A stretch of 64,000 bases of DNA from Malachius bipustulatus (taxonomy: Eukaryota; Arthropoda; Insecta; Coleoptera; Melyridae): assembly GCA_910589415.1 (NCBI GenBank), contig OU342639.1, forward strand, positions 13,276,268-13,340,267, read 5' to 3'. The position numbers were made by a program, and so were the translations under genes. This document shows positions 63,891-64,000 of this stretch, piece by piece (position 1 is the first letter of the stretch; each line of letters opens with the position of its first letter). The notes beneath the pieces were generated by a model. It made no database searches, had not been told where the DNA came from, and worked only from the letters and a program-made list of their open reading frames with translations.

Positions 63891-64000
63891 TACAGGGTGT
63901 ATTGTAACGTCCGCATAATATTAGCACCACGCGATTCTACATCAAAAACAGAACAAAAAAGTCCTCAACAGTTTTTTCTTGATGTACACAGATTTTAAGA
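63891..64000. mobile_element. Left end of another TACAGGGTG element, cut by the window end
   Basis: TACAGGGTGTATTGTAACGT starts at 63891, immediately after the RT codons that would precede IVPVVSK. Only 110 bp are in view and the right end lies outside. Confidence 0.5.

Noticed and set aside
1..64000. CRISPR arrays, bacterial operons, phage genes
   Set aside because: No spaced direct repeats, no ribosome-binding sites and all proteins are eukaryotic transposon types.

Overview
This is an AT-rich animal genomic window, most probably from an insect. The evidence is the mix of Jockey-, R1/I- and CR1-type non-LTR retrotransposons, mariner transposons of two catalytic types (DD34D and DD41D), a tRNA-derived SINE, Penelope-type remnants and an LTR element whose primer-binding site fits an insect tRNA-Lys. 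I cannot name the species. I found no convincing host protein gene, rRNA or tRNA gene. The window is a graveyard of nested mobile elements. Almost every long ORF is a piece of transposon protein or its shadow in another frame.

Layout: 1-7130 is a nearly full-length CR1/Jockey-superfamily element (minus strand), split by a palindromic 'TACAGGGTG' element and by a copy of an A-tract-targeting, hairpin-ended family called Hx here. 7190-9230 holds three non-LTR scraps. 10928-14320 is an RT/RNase H retrotransposon. 15305-25670 is mostly foldback elements: 15305-16234, 17076-17706, 18113-18861 and 18864-24839. The last contains Hx copy 2, which in turn contains a 3.3-kb TIR element. It is followed by an inverted pair with hammerhead-ribozyme cores. 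25690-29757 has two non-LTR fragments, one cut in its YADD region by a solo LTR. 29770-36023 is a TIR element split by a DD41D mariner and a Jockey element. 37664-38247 is a Penelope-type GIY-YIG fragment between inverted hammerhead motifs. 40424-41715 is a nearly intact DD34D mariner. 42553-45842 is Hx copy 3, split by an RT/RNase H element. 46150-48756 has an LTR-like stretch and more fragments. 49927-51857 has degraded THAP-like and recombinase-like pieces around a complete 867-bp palindrome. 52908-55228 is Hx copy 4, split by a second DD41D transposase fragment and followed by a 1.1-kb LTR. 57501-60587 has two 5'-truncated non-LTR insertions with clear target-site duplications. 62230-64000 is an RT fragment split by another palindrome and cut by a further element at the window end.

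How the pieces fit: the many long-armed palindromes without coding capacity share TACAGG(G/A)TG ends and TA targets with the two DD41D transposase remnants, so a DD41D transposase probably moved them (inference). The APE-type retrotransposons supplied target-primed insertion. Several junctions carry target duplications of 6-14 bp, which allow insertion order to be read.

Most interesting: (1) hammerhead-ribozyme cores at three loci, each with the same extra nucleotide before stem II; (2) the Hx family, with a 3' hairpin ending CACTA and a duplicated ~637-bp internal unit, not matched to a family I can name; (3) the DD41D link to the TACAGGGTG palindromes; (4) an LTR that carries its PBS plus the last 14 bp of a second LTR inside a perfect 4-bp duplication.
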